From positions 64,055 through 128,054 of the forward strand of contig CAMDTN010000002.1 in NCBI GenBank assembly GCA_945907755.1: a DNA stretch of 64,000 bases. The letters run 5' to 3'. The notes below the pieces were generated by a model. It saw nothing but the letters and a program-made list of their open reading frames with translations, had not been told where the DNA came from and did no database searches. The stretch's first letter is position 1; every line of letters starts with the position of its first letter. Positions 9,582-19,054 of the stretch are shown here, in pieces. A program made the translations under genes and the position numbers. Source of the DNA: Singulisphaera sp. GP187 (GTDB lineage: Bacteria > Planctomycetota > GCA-002687715).

Positions 9582-10602
9582 TCGCGCACCAGCGTCAGCA
9601 TCCAAGTTAGGAAATGCTTTGTCAGTTCAGACAAGTGTGGACGGGATTGCAGCACGAGCAGGCGGTGCCGTAGGCATCGAGCCTCAGTGGTACTTGGCGC
9701 CGCAATACCAGGAAGGTTCACTGACGTTGGCCGGCCCTAGCCGGTTGACGCCGGTAGAACGCGCGTTGCTGGAAGAGCTGGCTACGACCGTCACGCGTGG
9801 CCGATTGGAATTGCCCACCACGCCGCAGACTGCGCTGGAAGCCGTGGAAGCTTTGCGCGTTGCGGAAGTGGATTTCGCCGCAGTCTCAGGATGCATCGGC
9901 CGCGACATGGTGCTTTCCGCGCTCGTATTGCGGCAGGCCAACTCGCCTTTGTTTGCTGGACGCGCGGCCCGCAGCGTCAGCATTCAAGATGCGTTGGGTC
10001 GCATTGGCATCCGCCGCATGCGCGAAGTGATCTTGAGTGCGGTGCTGCGTCGCAGCGCCGATGCCTTGCGCTCGCGCGCATGGGCCGACATGGAGTGGCG
10101 CTACGCACTCACCTGTGCTGTGTTAGCCCAACGCTTGGGCAAGCGTTTGAAGCTGGACGAAGAGCAGTGCTACACAGCCGGCCTATTGCACGATATTGGT
10201 CGGCTGCCGTTGCTGAGCGCTTTGGAACAACGCGGCGCTTTGCCGGATGTGCCGCAGCCCGACTGCGCCGCCGACATCATTATCGAATGCTTGCATCGCG
10301 CGGTGGGCTGCAAGGTCGCCAAGGCGTGGGGGCTGCCGGCGGCGGTAGAAGATGCCACAAGCCATCACCTCAATGGGCGTCTAGCTGATGAGCCGCGCAC
10401 TGGCGAGTTCCTGTCCACATGCGTTGCGGAGGCAGCGTCGGATTTGTGCCACGCGTTGGGGATCGGACGCTTTCCGCGCCCCTTCGCCATCCTCAGCGCC
10501 CCGTCGTTCGCGCACCTCGGCCAAGAACGCAGCACCTTGCTTGCTTGGCTGGATGAAGATGTGCCCGCCGTGTTGAATGCGGGCGACCCCTTCGCTGCGT
10601 GA
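9559..10602 (+). CDS. HDOD domain protein
   Basis: ELPTTPQTALEAVEAL...FAGRAARSVSIQDALGRIGIRRMREVILSAV...GLLHDIGRL. Exact start uncertain. Confidence 0.85.
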   Translation: MRLFWPSDRAPASASKLGNALSVQTSVDGIAARAGGAVGIEPQWYLAPQYQEGSLTLAGPSRLTPVERALLEELATTVTRGRLELPTTPQTALEAVEALRVAEVDFAAVSGCIGRDMVLSALVLRQANSPLFAGRAARSVSIQDALGRIGIRRMREVILSAVLRRSADALRSRAWADMEWRYALTCAVLAQRLGKRLKLDEEQCYTAGLLHDIGRLPLLSALEQRGALPDVPQPDCAADIIIECLHRAVGCKVAKAWGLPAAVEDATSHHLNGRLADEPRTGEFLSTCVAEAASDLCHALGIGRFPRPFAILSAPSFAHLGQERSTLLAWLDEDVPAVLNAGDPFAA

Positions 10603-10605
10603 GGA

Positions 10606-11181
10606 CTACTTCTTGCGCGTGTAGCTGATACCCATGTTCTGGTACTCGCCTTCGGGAGTCACCACGAACATGGCGAAATCGTGATGGTCATGGTCTTTCA
10701 CCGTAGTGACCATGCGGAACTTGGAGGGCTTATTGGTCATGGGGTCGATGAAATCCCAGACGAGGCTCCAAGATTTGGTTTTTGCATCCCAGTCACCTTC
10801 GGAGTGCATGATGATCGGCGCCATGCTGTCGACCCATGAGTTCACCCACTTCTTCTTGATCATGTCATAGCCCATGATGGAGTGACCACTGAAGGGTTCG
10901 CCCATCATCGAAGAATTGAAGTCGCTGATGAGCCAGAAGTTGCCTGGGGTTTGCAGGCGGGTGCTGCAAGTGCCCGTGGTCTTCATGGGTTCGGAAGCCG
11001 CGTCCATTTTCATCCACATGTCGGCGGTGAAGTCGCCTGCGAGTGGTTTCATCAATGCTGATTCGGTACTCACTGGGGCGGCGACTTGGGGCGCCGCGTC
11101 TTGCGGTGTGCCCATAGAACTTGCACTAACCCAGAGAATTGCTGCTGCACATGCGGCTACCAGAGAGATGATGAGATTCAT
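10606..11181 (-). CDS. DUF1579 family protein, secreted
   Basis: Signal peptide; LAGDFTADMWMKMDAAS...FSGHSIMGYDMIKKKWVNSWVDSM pattern; SD-like aaaggagcagc. Confidence 0.75.
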   Translation of the reverse strand: MNLIISLVAACAAAILWVSASSMGTPQDAAPQVAAPVSTESALMKPLAGDFTADMWMKMDAASEPMKTTGTCSTRLQTPGNFWLISDFNSSMMGEPFSGHSIMGYDMIKKKWVNSWVDSMAPIIMHSEGDWDAKTKSWSLVWDFIDPMTNKPSKFRMVTTVKDHDHHDFAMFVVTPEGEYQNMGISYTRKK

Positions 11182-11287
11182 GCTTGCTGCTCCTTTGAAG
11201 CAGCGACAGACTGTGCAGCAGTGGCAGCAATGTCAAGGGGACGCGGCATGTTTGTGTCTGCGGTGCAAAGCGCATACCGCGCAAAGT

Positions 11288-12211
11288 CTAGCCAGCCAAC
11301 TGGGTGCGCACGCGCTCCAGCAACGCCTTGGTGGCGCGGATGCCTTCCGCTTCAGAAAGCTGATTGCCTTCGTATTCGATGCCGACATAGCCGTGATAGG
11401 AAGCTGTGGTGACGATGCGCAGCATGCGCAAGTAGTCCGTGTGCGTCTCGTTACCGTTCGTGTCGAAATCATGCGATTTCGCACTCACCGCCTTGGCGAA
11501 CGGCATCAGCTCTGCGACACCTTGGTAGCGGTCGTATTCCACGCCACGCTCGATGGTGAAGTTGCCGAAGTCCGGCAGGCTGCCGAAGCGCGGGTGGCCC
11601 ACGCGGCGCATCACGCCGACAAGGAAGGCGCCATCGGACGAAAGCCCGCCATGGTTTTCCACGATGACATTCACTCCAACGCGATCGGCTTGAATCAGCA
11701 GTTGTGCGAACCCATCGGCCAGCAACCGCTCTTGCTCTGCGCGCGGTCCGGCAGAGTTGGCATTGACGCGAATGCTGTGGCAGCCGAGGGCGCTGGCGGC
11801 TTCTAACCAGCGCGTGTGCTGCTCGACGGCCTTCAAGCGCGCATTCTTGTCTGCGGCACCAAGCTCGCCTTCGCCATCAATCATGATCAACAGCGAGCGC
11901 ACGCCTTCGCCCGCGGCACGCTGGCGCAGCTCGGCGAGGTAGGCACTGTCGCGCGGCTTGTCCTTGAAGAACGCGTTCACATATTCCACCGCGTCGATGC
12001 CATAGTCGCGCCGCGCTACCAGCGGAAAATCGAGATTGTTCAGATCTTTCTTGAACAGCGTGCGGTGCAGCGACCACTCTGCCAAGGAGATGCGGAAGAG
12101 GGGTACGGCGTCTGGTTGCGTGCTCGCGCTTGGAACACTCTGCGGGCCCGTGCTGCAGGCGGCGAGCGCTGCGGCGACTGCTGTGGTTCCAAGAAAGGTG
12201 CGACGGTTCAT
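11288..12211 (-). CDS. Sugar phosphate isomerase/epimerase (TIM barrel), lipoprotein
   Basis: [22 protein letters not shown] lipobox; [29 protein letters not shown] motifs. Confidence 0.85.
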   Translation of the reverse strand: MNRRTFLGTTAVAAALAACSTGPQSVPSASTQPDAVPLFRISLAEWSLHRTLFKKDLNNLDFPLVARRDYGIDAVEYVNAFFKDKPRDSAYLAELRQRAAGEGVRSLLIMIDGEGELGAADKNARLKAVEQHTRWLEAASALGCHSIRVNANSAGPRAEQERLLADGFAQLLIQADRVGVNVIVENHGGLSSDGAFLVGVMRRVGHPRFGSLPDFGNFTIERGVEYDRYQGVAELMPFAKAVSAKSHDFDTNGNETHTDYLRMLRIVTTASYHGYVGIEYEGNQLSEAEGIRATKALLERVRTQLAG

Positions 12212-13128
12212 TGGTGGGCGTCTCGCGGTGGTAATGAGCGGAATGGCCCGGGCGGAAGTGCGCCGTCTTGGCGCACCAACCGAGCCAGTGCGGAAACATC
12301 TTCGTCGCCGTGGCCTGCTGCAAGCAAGCGATCTTCAGCGGCGGCTACAAGTTGCGTCAGTGGTAGTTGCAGGTGTGCAGCGGATGCTTCGGCCAATGCG
12401 ATGCGGAGGTCTTTGCGATGCAAGGCCACGCGAAATCCGGGCGGGTATTCATCGCGCAGCATGTTGCCCGCGCGGTTTTCCAAAACCCACGAACGCGCTG
12501 CGCCGGCGCTGATGGCTTGCAGCACTTGTTCGGGGTCTGCTCCTGCGCCCACCGCCAATGCGAGCCCTTCGGCCAGTGCCTGATAAGTGCCCGCAATGAC
12601 CACTTGATTCACGGCCTTGGCCACTTGGCCGCAGCCCACGGGGCCCACGCGCACCACGCGAGCGCCCAACAATTGCAGCACCGGCAGGGCGCGCGCGAAA
12701 TCTGCTTCGCTGCCGCCACACATGATGGCCAAAGTGGCTTTGGCGGCGCCTTCCGGCCCGCCGCTGACGGGAGCATCGACAAAGCCGATGCCCCGTGCTG
12801 CCAACTTTGCTGCCATCGTGCGCGTGGCTGCAGGGGCGATGGTGGAGCAGTCGATCACCAGCGAGCCTGCGCTCAGGCCTGCTGCGGCTCCGGTTTCAGG
12901 ATGCATGAGAACCGTTTCGACATCGGTGGTGTCGCTGACATTCACAAGAAGTATTGCGGCGCCCACTGCAGCCGCGCGCGGTGTGGCGGCGACCCGCGCA
13001 CCGAGGGCTTCGAGTGCCTGCGCCTTTGCAGCGGTGCGATTGAACACGGCAAGGCTGTGCCCTGCCTTCAGCAAGTTGTGCGCCATGGGCGCGCCCATGG
13101 CACCAAGTCCGATCACTGCCATTTGCAT
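12208..13128 (-). CDS. NAD(P)-dependent beta-hydroxyacid dehydrogenase (3-hydroxyisobutyrate dehydrogenase / tartronate semialdehyde reductase family)
   Basis: [55 protein letters not shown]. Start refined to 13128. Confidence 0.9.
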   Translation of the reverse strand: MQMAVIGLGAMGAPMAHNLLKAGHSLAVFNRTAAKAQALEALGARVAATPRAAAVGAAILLVNVSDTTDVETVLMHPETGAAAGLSAGSLVIDCSTIAPAATRTMAAKLAARGIGFVDAPVSGGPEGAAKATLAIMCGGSEADFARALPVLQLLGARVVRVGPVGCGQVAKAVNQVVIAGTYQALAEGLALAVGAGADPEQVLQAISAGAARSWVLENRAGNMLRDEYPPGFRVALHRKDLRIALAEASAAHLQLPLTQLVAAAEDRLLAAGHGDEDVSALARLVRQDGALPPGPFRSLPPRDAHQ

Positions 13129-13151
13129 GGCCGCATCGTACAGCGCGAGCT

Positions 13152-14780
13152 TCAGTTCAAGGTCAGGCGCAACGCATTGCTGAGCGCGAAGCCGTTGGCG
13201 ACGCCGCTGTCCAACATGCACGCTTGCACGCCCAGCACGAGCCCTGCAAGCATCGGATCTTGCGGCAGCGGCAAGGTGAAAGCCGTGCTGCCCGCAGTGC
13301 TGGTCAGCATGGGCCCTAGCGGCGCCACGCCGGCTTGCACCAGCATCAACATGCTGTTGATGTCCAACCACACTTCGCACCCACTCGCGATGGTGAGCGG
13401 CTGCGCGGCGGTGCCGATGGAGGCGAACACCCAAGCATTGGTGCCTGCGGGTGCTTGATCGAGCACTAATGCAAACCCGGTGTTGCCAAGGGCTGGCAGA
13501 ATCGGAGCGCTGAGCAGCGCGGTAGAGCCTGCAGAGTTCAGCGAACCAGTCCCGAGCGCTTGCACTGCGGGCAACTGCCCCAGCAGTGCTTCATCCGCGC
13601 CCATGTCGGGCGCTGCGTCGCGCACTTCGCCGTCGATGTCTGTGCCCGCGCTGGTGGGGCTTGCTGCACCAATGGCTGGCGAACCGTTGGCCACATGCAG
13701 ATTGCCTTGGGTGGGGTCGATGAGTTGCGGGTCGATGCTCAGGCTGTGCAGTTCTTGCGCCGACACGCTGCGCCACGCGCTCAAGTTCAAGGAACTGACC
13801 ATGCCCGAAGGGCCCGAGTGGGCCAGTGGTGCGCCGGTGGCGTCGAACCAGCAATTGTAATCCAGCACTTGCGGGATGCCCGACAGCGTGCCGATGTCTG
13901 CGAGCAGCAAGATCGGGCGGTTTGCTGCCACAAATTTCACAACAACGTTGTTGCTGATGTTGGCGGGGGCCGTTTCGCTGGAGCTGCCGGGGTTTACACC
14001 GAGCACTGCGAATTGCGGGCCAACCGCGCTCGTGACCGCGAAAGTGTTGCTGCGCAGCACCAAACCGTTTTGGCGGCGCCAACTGACATAACCGAAGCGC
14101 GCCAGGGTGTTGAAGCCACCAGCGTTGGTCTGTTGCAAGTTCCAGAAGAAGTTGCTTTCGATGAGCACATTTTGTGGATGGGGCAGGTTGCCGTAGATCA
14201 CGACGCCGGAACCACCGCAATCGTGAATGCGGCAGCGCCGCACAGCGGCATTCAGAATCTGGCCGTGTTGTGCTTCGGAGTACAAGCTCACAGCGTCGAA
14301 CGTCGCACCGTGGATCTCGAGGCCTTCCACAGTGGTGTAATCGGCGCCATTCCAGAAGATGCCCATGCTGAGCCCGGTGGCATCCAGCACTGGGTGCTCG
14401 CCAGGCGCGGCACGGAAAGTGACGGTGTTGCTAACGGAAGCCCCGGCCCAGTCGGCCAGCACCAGTACCGCGGTGCCATTGCTGCCGTTGATGCCTGAAG
14501 TTGTGGTGGTGGCCCAACTGACATTCACAGTGTTGAATGTCATCGGCGCGCTGAATGGGCCAGCGTCGTCATAGATTTCGAAAACCACTGGGCCATTCAC
14601 GCCAGCGAGTTGCAGCGCGGCCACCGCGCTCGCGAAGTCCGCGTAATTGCTGCCACCAGCGGGCAGCGCAGGGTTGATGGTCTTCAACCCGCTGACTTGG
14701 GCACAGAGTGGTGACACTGCGAGCAACAGGACGCCGAGGAGTGCATGTGGTGAGTTCACGCAGGAGAGTACTCCGCCCAC
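13152..14780 (-). CDS. Secreted right-handed beta-helix repeat protein
   Basis: Signal peptide SPHALLGVLLLAVSPLCAQ; parallel beta-helix-like region (VRRCRIHDCGGSGVVIYG); C-terminal beta-rich domain ending ANGFALSNALRLTLN. Confidence 0.75.
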   Translation of the reverse strand: MGGVLSCVNSPHALLGVLLLAVSPLCAQVSGLKTINPALPAGGSNYADFASAVAALQLAGVNGPVVFEIYDDAGPFSAPMTFNTVNVSWATTTTSGINGSNGTAVLVLADWAGASVSNTVTFRAAPGEHPVLDATGLSMGIFWNGADYTTVEGLEIHGATFDAVSLYSEAQHGQILNAAVRRCRIHDCGGSGVVIYGNLPHPQNVLIESNFFWNLQQTNAGGFNTLARFGYVSWRRQNGLVLRSNTFAVTSAVGPQFAVLGVNPGSSSETAPANISNNVVVKFVAANRPILLLADIGTLSGIPQVLDYNCWFDATGAPLAHSGPSGMVSSLNLSAWRSVSAQELHSLSIDPQLIDPTQGNLHVANGSPAIGAASPTSAGTDIDGEVRDAAPDMGADEALLGQLPAVQALGTGSLNSAGSTALLSAPILPALGNTGFALVLDQAPAGTNAWVFASIGTAAQPLTIASGCEVWLDINSMLMLVQAGVAPLGPMLTSTAGSTAFTLPLPQDPMLAGLVLGVQACMLDSGVANGFALSNALRLTLN

Positions 14781-14815
14781 TAGCAGCTTGAGAGAAATAA
14801 ACTTGAATAATAGTC

Positions 14816-15619
14816 TTATTGGCGCGTGCTGGCAGCTTTCGACACGCCCAGAGTTCCGTTGCGCCGCAGCTTCTGCGCGATGCGTCTAGCGCAGAAATCG
14901 AACACACAGTCGGGCAAGCGCCGCACAATCCATACCAGCGCAGCCACGGGGCGCGGGAACGCCACATGCGAACGCCGCGCTATCACCGCGTTGGCCATGA
15001 CCCGCGCGGCGGCGTCGGTTTCCATTAGGAACGGCATCTTGAAGGCATTGCGGTCGGTCATGGCCGAGCGCACGAAACCAGGCGCGATGTCCAACACGGC
15101 GATGCCTTCGTGGGCCAATTCGGCGCGGAGGGAATCAAGGAATGCCGCAAGAGCCGCCTTGCTGGCGCAGTAGGGCGCGGCGCCAGGCCCGGCGCGCCAA
15201 CCGGCGAGGCTGGTCACCGCAGCCAGCAACGGGGCTGGTGACCGGCGCACATGAGGCAGTGCCAAGAGCAGTGTGTGGATGGCGGCCTCAACATTTACGG
15301 CGAGCACGCGGCGCACATCTTCCATGCGCATGCTGTCGGCAGTGGAGGGGATGCCCATGCCGGCATTGGCCACCACCGCATCCAGCCCTCCGATGTGCTG
15401 CACCGCTGCGGTCATGGCGGCACGCAACGCCGCGCCATCCGCGACATCTACCGCGTAGCTGCTGAATTGCTGCGGAAACTGTGTGCTTAATTCAGCGCAC
15501 AGTTCGGTGCGGCGAGCGAGGCCAGCCACAAGGCAGCCGCGCTGCAACAACTCGCGGCAAAGGGCCAGCCCCAAACCGCTGCTGCAACCAGTAACGAGGA
15601 TGCGTTGGGGTGCTTTCAT
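14816..15619 (-). CDS. SDR family NAD(P)-dependent oxidoreductase
   Basis: ILVTGCSSGLGLALCRELL, VVANAGMG, YCASKAALAAFLDSLRAEL. Confidence 0.92.
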   Translation of the reverse strand: MKAPQRILVTGCSSGLGLALCRELLQRGCLVAGLARRTELCAELSTQFPQQFSSYAVDVADGAALRAAMTAAVQHIGGLDAVVANAGMGIPSTADSMRMEDVRRVLAVNVEAAIHTLLLALPHVRRSPAPLLAAVTSLAGWRAGPGAAPYCASKAALAAFLDSLRAELAHEGIAVLDIAPGFVRSAMTDRNAFKMPFLMETDAAARVMANAVIARRSHVAFPRPVAALVWIVRRLPDCVFDFCARRIAQKLRRNGTLGVSKAASTRQ

Positions 15620-15763
15620 GGCGTGTGCAGATCCGCAGGACATTCCGGTCAAGGCCTAAGTTGGCGCCGCAGCGTGCGCGCTGCCCTGGGCGTCGAAGTC
15701 GCGCAATCGTAGCGGCGGCGCGGGCGGCTGATGAACTTTGCAGGGTTCGCTATCCTGCGCGCC

Positions 15764-18013
15764 ATGGCGGTGGATCGATCTCGTCTCCTGGATGCGGCAT
15801 TCCTCGCGGCGCTTGACAGCGCGCCTACCGCCGCATCTGCGGCCTCTTTGGATGCAGCGGTGCATGGCAGCGCCTGCAACGGGCGCACTTTGTTGGAGCT
15901 GTACGAGTCGCAGGTGATGGCGCGGCACTTAGACCTTGAAGCGCGCGAGTTGAAGCGTCGCAACGAGGGCTTTTACACCATCGGCAGCAGTGGGCACGAA
16001 GGCAACGCGGTGCTTGGGCGTCTGCTGCGTGCGACAGACCCAGCCTTTTTGCACTACCGCAGTGGTGCACTAATGTTGGAACGCGCCCGCCAGCAGCCCG
16101 GCGCGACGCCGCTTTTCGATGTGCTGCTTTCGTTGGTTGCCTCCAGCGACGACCCCGCATCAGGCGGGCGGCATAAAGTGTTCGGCTCGCCAACGCAATG
16201 GGTACCACCGCAAACCAGCACCATCGCTTCGCACTTGCCCAAAGCCCTAGGCTGCGCCTTCGGGATCGAACGCGCACGCGCGCTTGGCGTCGCGCTGCCT
16301 ATTCCGCAAGACTCTATTGTGCTGTGCAGTTTCGGCGACGCTAGTTGCAACCACAATGTGGCCCAAGGCGCGTTCAACACCGCAGCTTGGTGTGCGCATC
16401 AACACTTGCCCCTGCCGTTGCTGTTCTTGTGCGAAGACAACGGCATCGGCATCAGCGTGCGCACGCCGCAAGGCTGGGTGGAGAAGCGCATGCGCGCGCA
16501 TCCGGGGCTTCACTACGTGGCAGGCGACGGGTTGGATTTGTTGTCTGCCTTTGCTGCCGCCAGCGAAGCTGTGGCCTATTGCCGCGAACGCCGTCGCCCT
16601 GTGTTCTTGCATCTGCGCACGGTGCGCTTGTTGGGTCACGCGGGTAGCGATGTGGAAAGCGAGTACCGCGAGCGCAGCGAAATCGAGGCTGCTGAAGCAC
16701 TGGACCCACTGGTGGCGAGCGCTCGACTGCTCTTGCAGCACGGGCTGGATACAGCCGCAGGCTTGCGCGAGCAGTACGAGTCCATCCGCCGGCGCGTGGC
16801 AGCAGCGTCGCGTGAAGCTGCGCGGCGTCCGAAATTGACCAGCGCGGCGCGAGTGGTGGCGCCACTAGCTCCGCTCGATGTTGTCGCGATCGCTGCAGAG
16901 GCCGGGCGTGTGGCCGCGCCTGCCGCGCGCAAGGAATGCCTGCATGCAGGAGAGGAACTGCCAGAACTCAGCCTGCGTCCGCGCCATTTGGCTGTGCAGA
17001 TCAACCGAGTGCTGCAAGAGACTCTCGCCAAAGACCCGGCCACGTTTCTCTGTGGTGAAGATGTGGCGCGCAAAGGCGGCGTCTATCACGTCACGACTGG
17101 GCTTGCAGAAACTTTCGGTGATGGGCGAGTGTTCAACACGCTGCTGGATGAAACGAGCATCCTTGGCCTTGCCATTGGTGCCGCGCATCTTGGTTTCGTG
17201 CCGCTGCCCGAGATTCAGTACCTCGCGTATTTGCACAACGCGGAAGACCAATTGCGCTCTGAGGCCTGCTCGTTGCAATTCTTTAGCAATGGTGCCTACC
17301 GCAACCCCATGGTGGTGCGCATCGCTGCGCTGGGCTACCAAAAAGGCTTCGGCGGGCACTTCCACAACGACAGCAGCACCGCAGTGCTACGCGACATTCC
17401 GGGGTTGGTGGTGGCGCTGCCGTGCCGTGGTGACGACGCGGTGCGCATGTTCCGCACAGCGCATGCCGCGGCCCGCGTGAGCGGCGCCGTCGTGGCATTC
17501 TTAGAGCCCATCGCGTTGTACATGACCAAAGATTTGCATGCCGATGGCGACGGCTTGTGGTTGACAACCTATCCCGCCCCCGGTGAATCCGTGCCCATCG
17601 GAGCAGCCCGCGTGCACGCTGAAGGCGAGGGCGCAGATTTGTGCATCATCACCTATGGCAACGGTGTGTGGATGTCGCTGCGCGCGGCGCACAAGTTGCT
17701 TGGCAGCAGCGTGCGCGTGGTGGATTTGCGTTGGCTGCGCCCGTTGGACCGCGCATGCATCGTTGCTGAAGCGCAGCGCGCTGGCCGAGTGCTGATCGTG
17801 GACGAAGGGCGTCGCAGTGGCGGTGTGCACGAAGCGGTGGCCGCCGTGATTTTGGAAGAACTGCAAGAGTGCATGCCGCGCGTTGCCACCGTGTGTGGCG
17901 AAGACACCTACATTCCCTTGGGCCCTGCCGCCGGAACGGTGCTGCCCAGCGAAGACAGCATTCTGGCTGCTGCGCAACGGTTGCTGGCCGTGCCCCGTGG
18001 GGGCAAAGCATGA
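15764..18013 (+). CDS. Fused alpha+beta 2-oxoacid (branched-chain type) dehydrogenase E1 component
   Basis: E1-alpha half: GDASCNHNVAQGAFNTAAW...CEDNGIGISVRTPQGWV; E1-beta half: FLCGEDVARKGGVYHVTTGL...FNTLLDETSILGLAIGAA...VVDLRWLRPLD. Confidence 0.9.
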   Translation: MAVDRSRLLDAAFLAALDSAPTAASAASLDAAVHGSACNGRTLLELYESQVMARHLDLEARELKRRNEGFYTIGSSGHEGNAVLGRLLRATDPAFLHYRSGALMLERARQQPGATPLFDVLLSLVASSDDPASGGRHKVFGSPTQWVPPQTSTIASHLPKALGCAFGIERARALGVALPIPQDSIVLCSFGDASCNHNVAQGAFNTAAWCAHQHLPLPLLFLCEDNGIGISVRTPQGWVEKRMRAHPGLHYVAGDGLDLLSAFAAASEAVAYCRERRRPVFLHLRTVRLLGHAGSDVESEYRERSEIEAAEALDPLVASARLLLQHGLDTAAGLREQYESIRRRVAAASREAARRPKLTSAARVVAPLAPLDVVAIAAEAGRVAAPAARKECLHAGEELPELSLRPRHLAVQINRVLQETLAKDPATFLCGEDVARKGGVYHVTTGLAETFGDGRVFNTLLDETSILGLAIGAAHLGFVPLPEIQYLAYLHNAEDQLRSEACSLQFFSNGAYRNPMVVRIAALGYQKGFGGHFHNDSSTAVLRDIPGLVVALPCRGDDAVRMFRTAHAAARVSGAVVAFLEPIALYMTKDLHADGDGLWLTTYPAPGESVPIGAARVHAEGEGADLCIITYGNGVWMSLRAAHKLLGSSVRVVDLRWLRPLDRACIVAEAQRAGRVLIVDEGRRSGGVHEAVAAVILEELQECMPRVATVCGEDTYIPLGPAAGTVLPSEDSILAAAQRLLAVPRGGKA

Positions 18014-19047
18014 AGCGCGTAGCACTGCTGTGCCCCGGACGCGGGGCTTATGCGCGGACAGAATTGGGTTCGTTGACGCGCAAGGCCGCGAGCGATGCAC
18101 GCGCGCAGAGCGTGTTGCAGCGGCTGGACAGCGCACGTAAGGGCGCTGCAAGCGTTGGCGCACTGGATTCTTCCGAGCGCTTCTCGTCGCAGCACCTCGC
18201 GGGCGAAAATGCCGCGGCGCTCATCTTCAGCGGAACACTGATGGATGCCGTCACGCTGCGCAGCGACTTGGAACTGGTGGCCGTTGGCGGGAACTCCATG
18301 GGTTTCTATAGCGCGTTGGCAGTGTCCGGCGCGCTGGGTTTGGAACAGGGGTTTCTCTTGGCGGACGCCATGGGCACCTACCAGCGCGATGGCGTGGTGG
18401 GTGGGCAAGTCATCGTGCCGGTGTGCGATGACGAATGGCGCGCCGACGCTGCGGCGGTTGCTGCCGTCGACGCGGCGTTGCTGCAAGTGCAGCGCGAAGG
18501 CCTGCAGGTGGCGCACAGCATTCATCTCGGCGGGCACGCGGTGTTGGCGGGCGACGACGCAGCAGTGAAGCGCTTGTTGCAATTACTGCCCAAGCGCCGC
18601 ATTGGTGAGCGCGAGTATCCCTTCCAGTTGCTGGGTCACAGCGCGTTCCACACTCCGTTGATGATGCCTACCAGCACTAAGGCGCAGGCGCGCTTCGAAG
18701 GGCTCAGTTGGTCTGCGCCGCGCTTGCCGTTGGTGGATGGGCGCGGTTGCGTGTTTATGCCGCGCACGGCGTGCCCGCAAGAACTGTGGCGCTACACCCT
18801 TGGCACGCAGGTCACAGACACCTTCGATTTCACTTTGGCGGTGCGCGTCATCCTGCGCGAATTCGCTCCCGACGCGCTGGTGCTGCTGGGCCCGGGCGAT
18901 TCGTTGGGCAGCCCCGTGGCACAAGTGCTCATTCAAGAGGGCTGGCAGGGTTTGCACTGCCGCAGCGACTTCATCAAGCGGCAGCAGAGCGCAGAACCGA
19001 TTGTGCTTTCGTTTGCTCGGGACGAACAGCGCGCCTTCGTGGTTTAG
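18010..19047 (+). CDS. ACP S-malonyltransferase-like (FabD-fold) protein
   Basis: CPGRGAY (vs FPGQGSQ), GNSMGFYSALAVSGAL (vs GHSLGEYSAL), SAFHTPLM. ATGA overlap with E1 gene. Confidence 0.7.
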   Translation: MKRVALLCPGRGAYARTELGSLTRKAASDARAQSVLQRLDSARKGAASVGALDSSERFSSQHLAGENAAALIFSGTLMDAVTLRSDLELVAVGGNSMGFYSALAVSGALGLEQGFLLADAMGTYQRDGVVGGQVIVPVCDDEWRADAAAVAAVDAALLQVQREGLQVAHSIHLGGHAVLAGDDAAVKRLLQLLPKRRIGEREYPFQLLGHSAFHTPLMMPTSTKAQARFEGLSWSAPRLPLVDGRGCVFMPRTACPQELWRYTLGTQVTDTFDFTLAVRVILREFAPDALVLLGPGDSLGSPVAQVLIQEGWQGLHCRSDFIKRQQSAEPIVLSFARDEQRAFVV

Positions 19048-19054
19048 TGCGCGT

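Noticed and set aside
11182-11287. Perfect -35 TTGACA upstream of the DUF1579 gene
   Set aside because: No acceptable -10 hexamer at 16-18 bp (CAGTCT region), so not called as a promoter.
14780-14830. AT-rich AATAAGACTATTATTCAAGTTTATTTCTCTCAAG as a promoter or att-like site
   Set aside because: TATTAT could be a -10, but no convincing -35 at 16-18 bp spacing (CTGCCA at best) and no integrase nearby.
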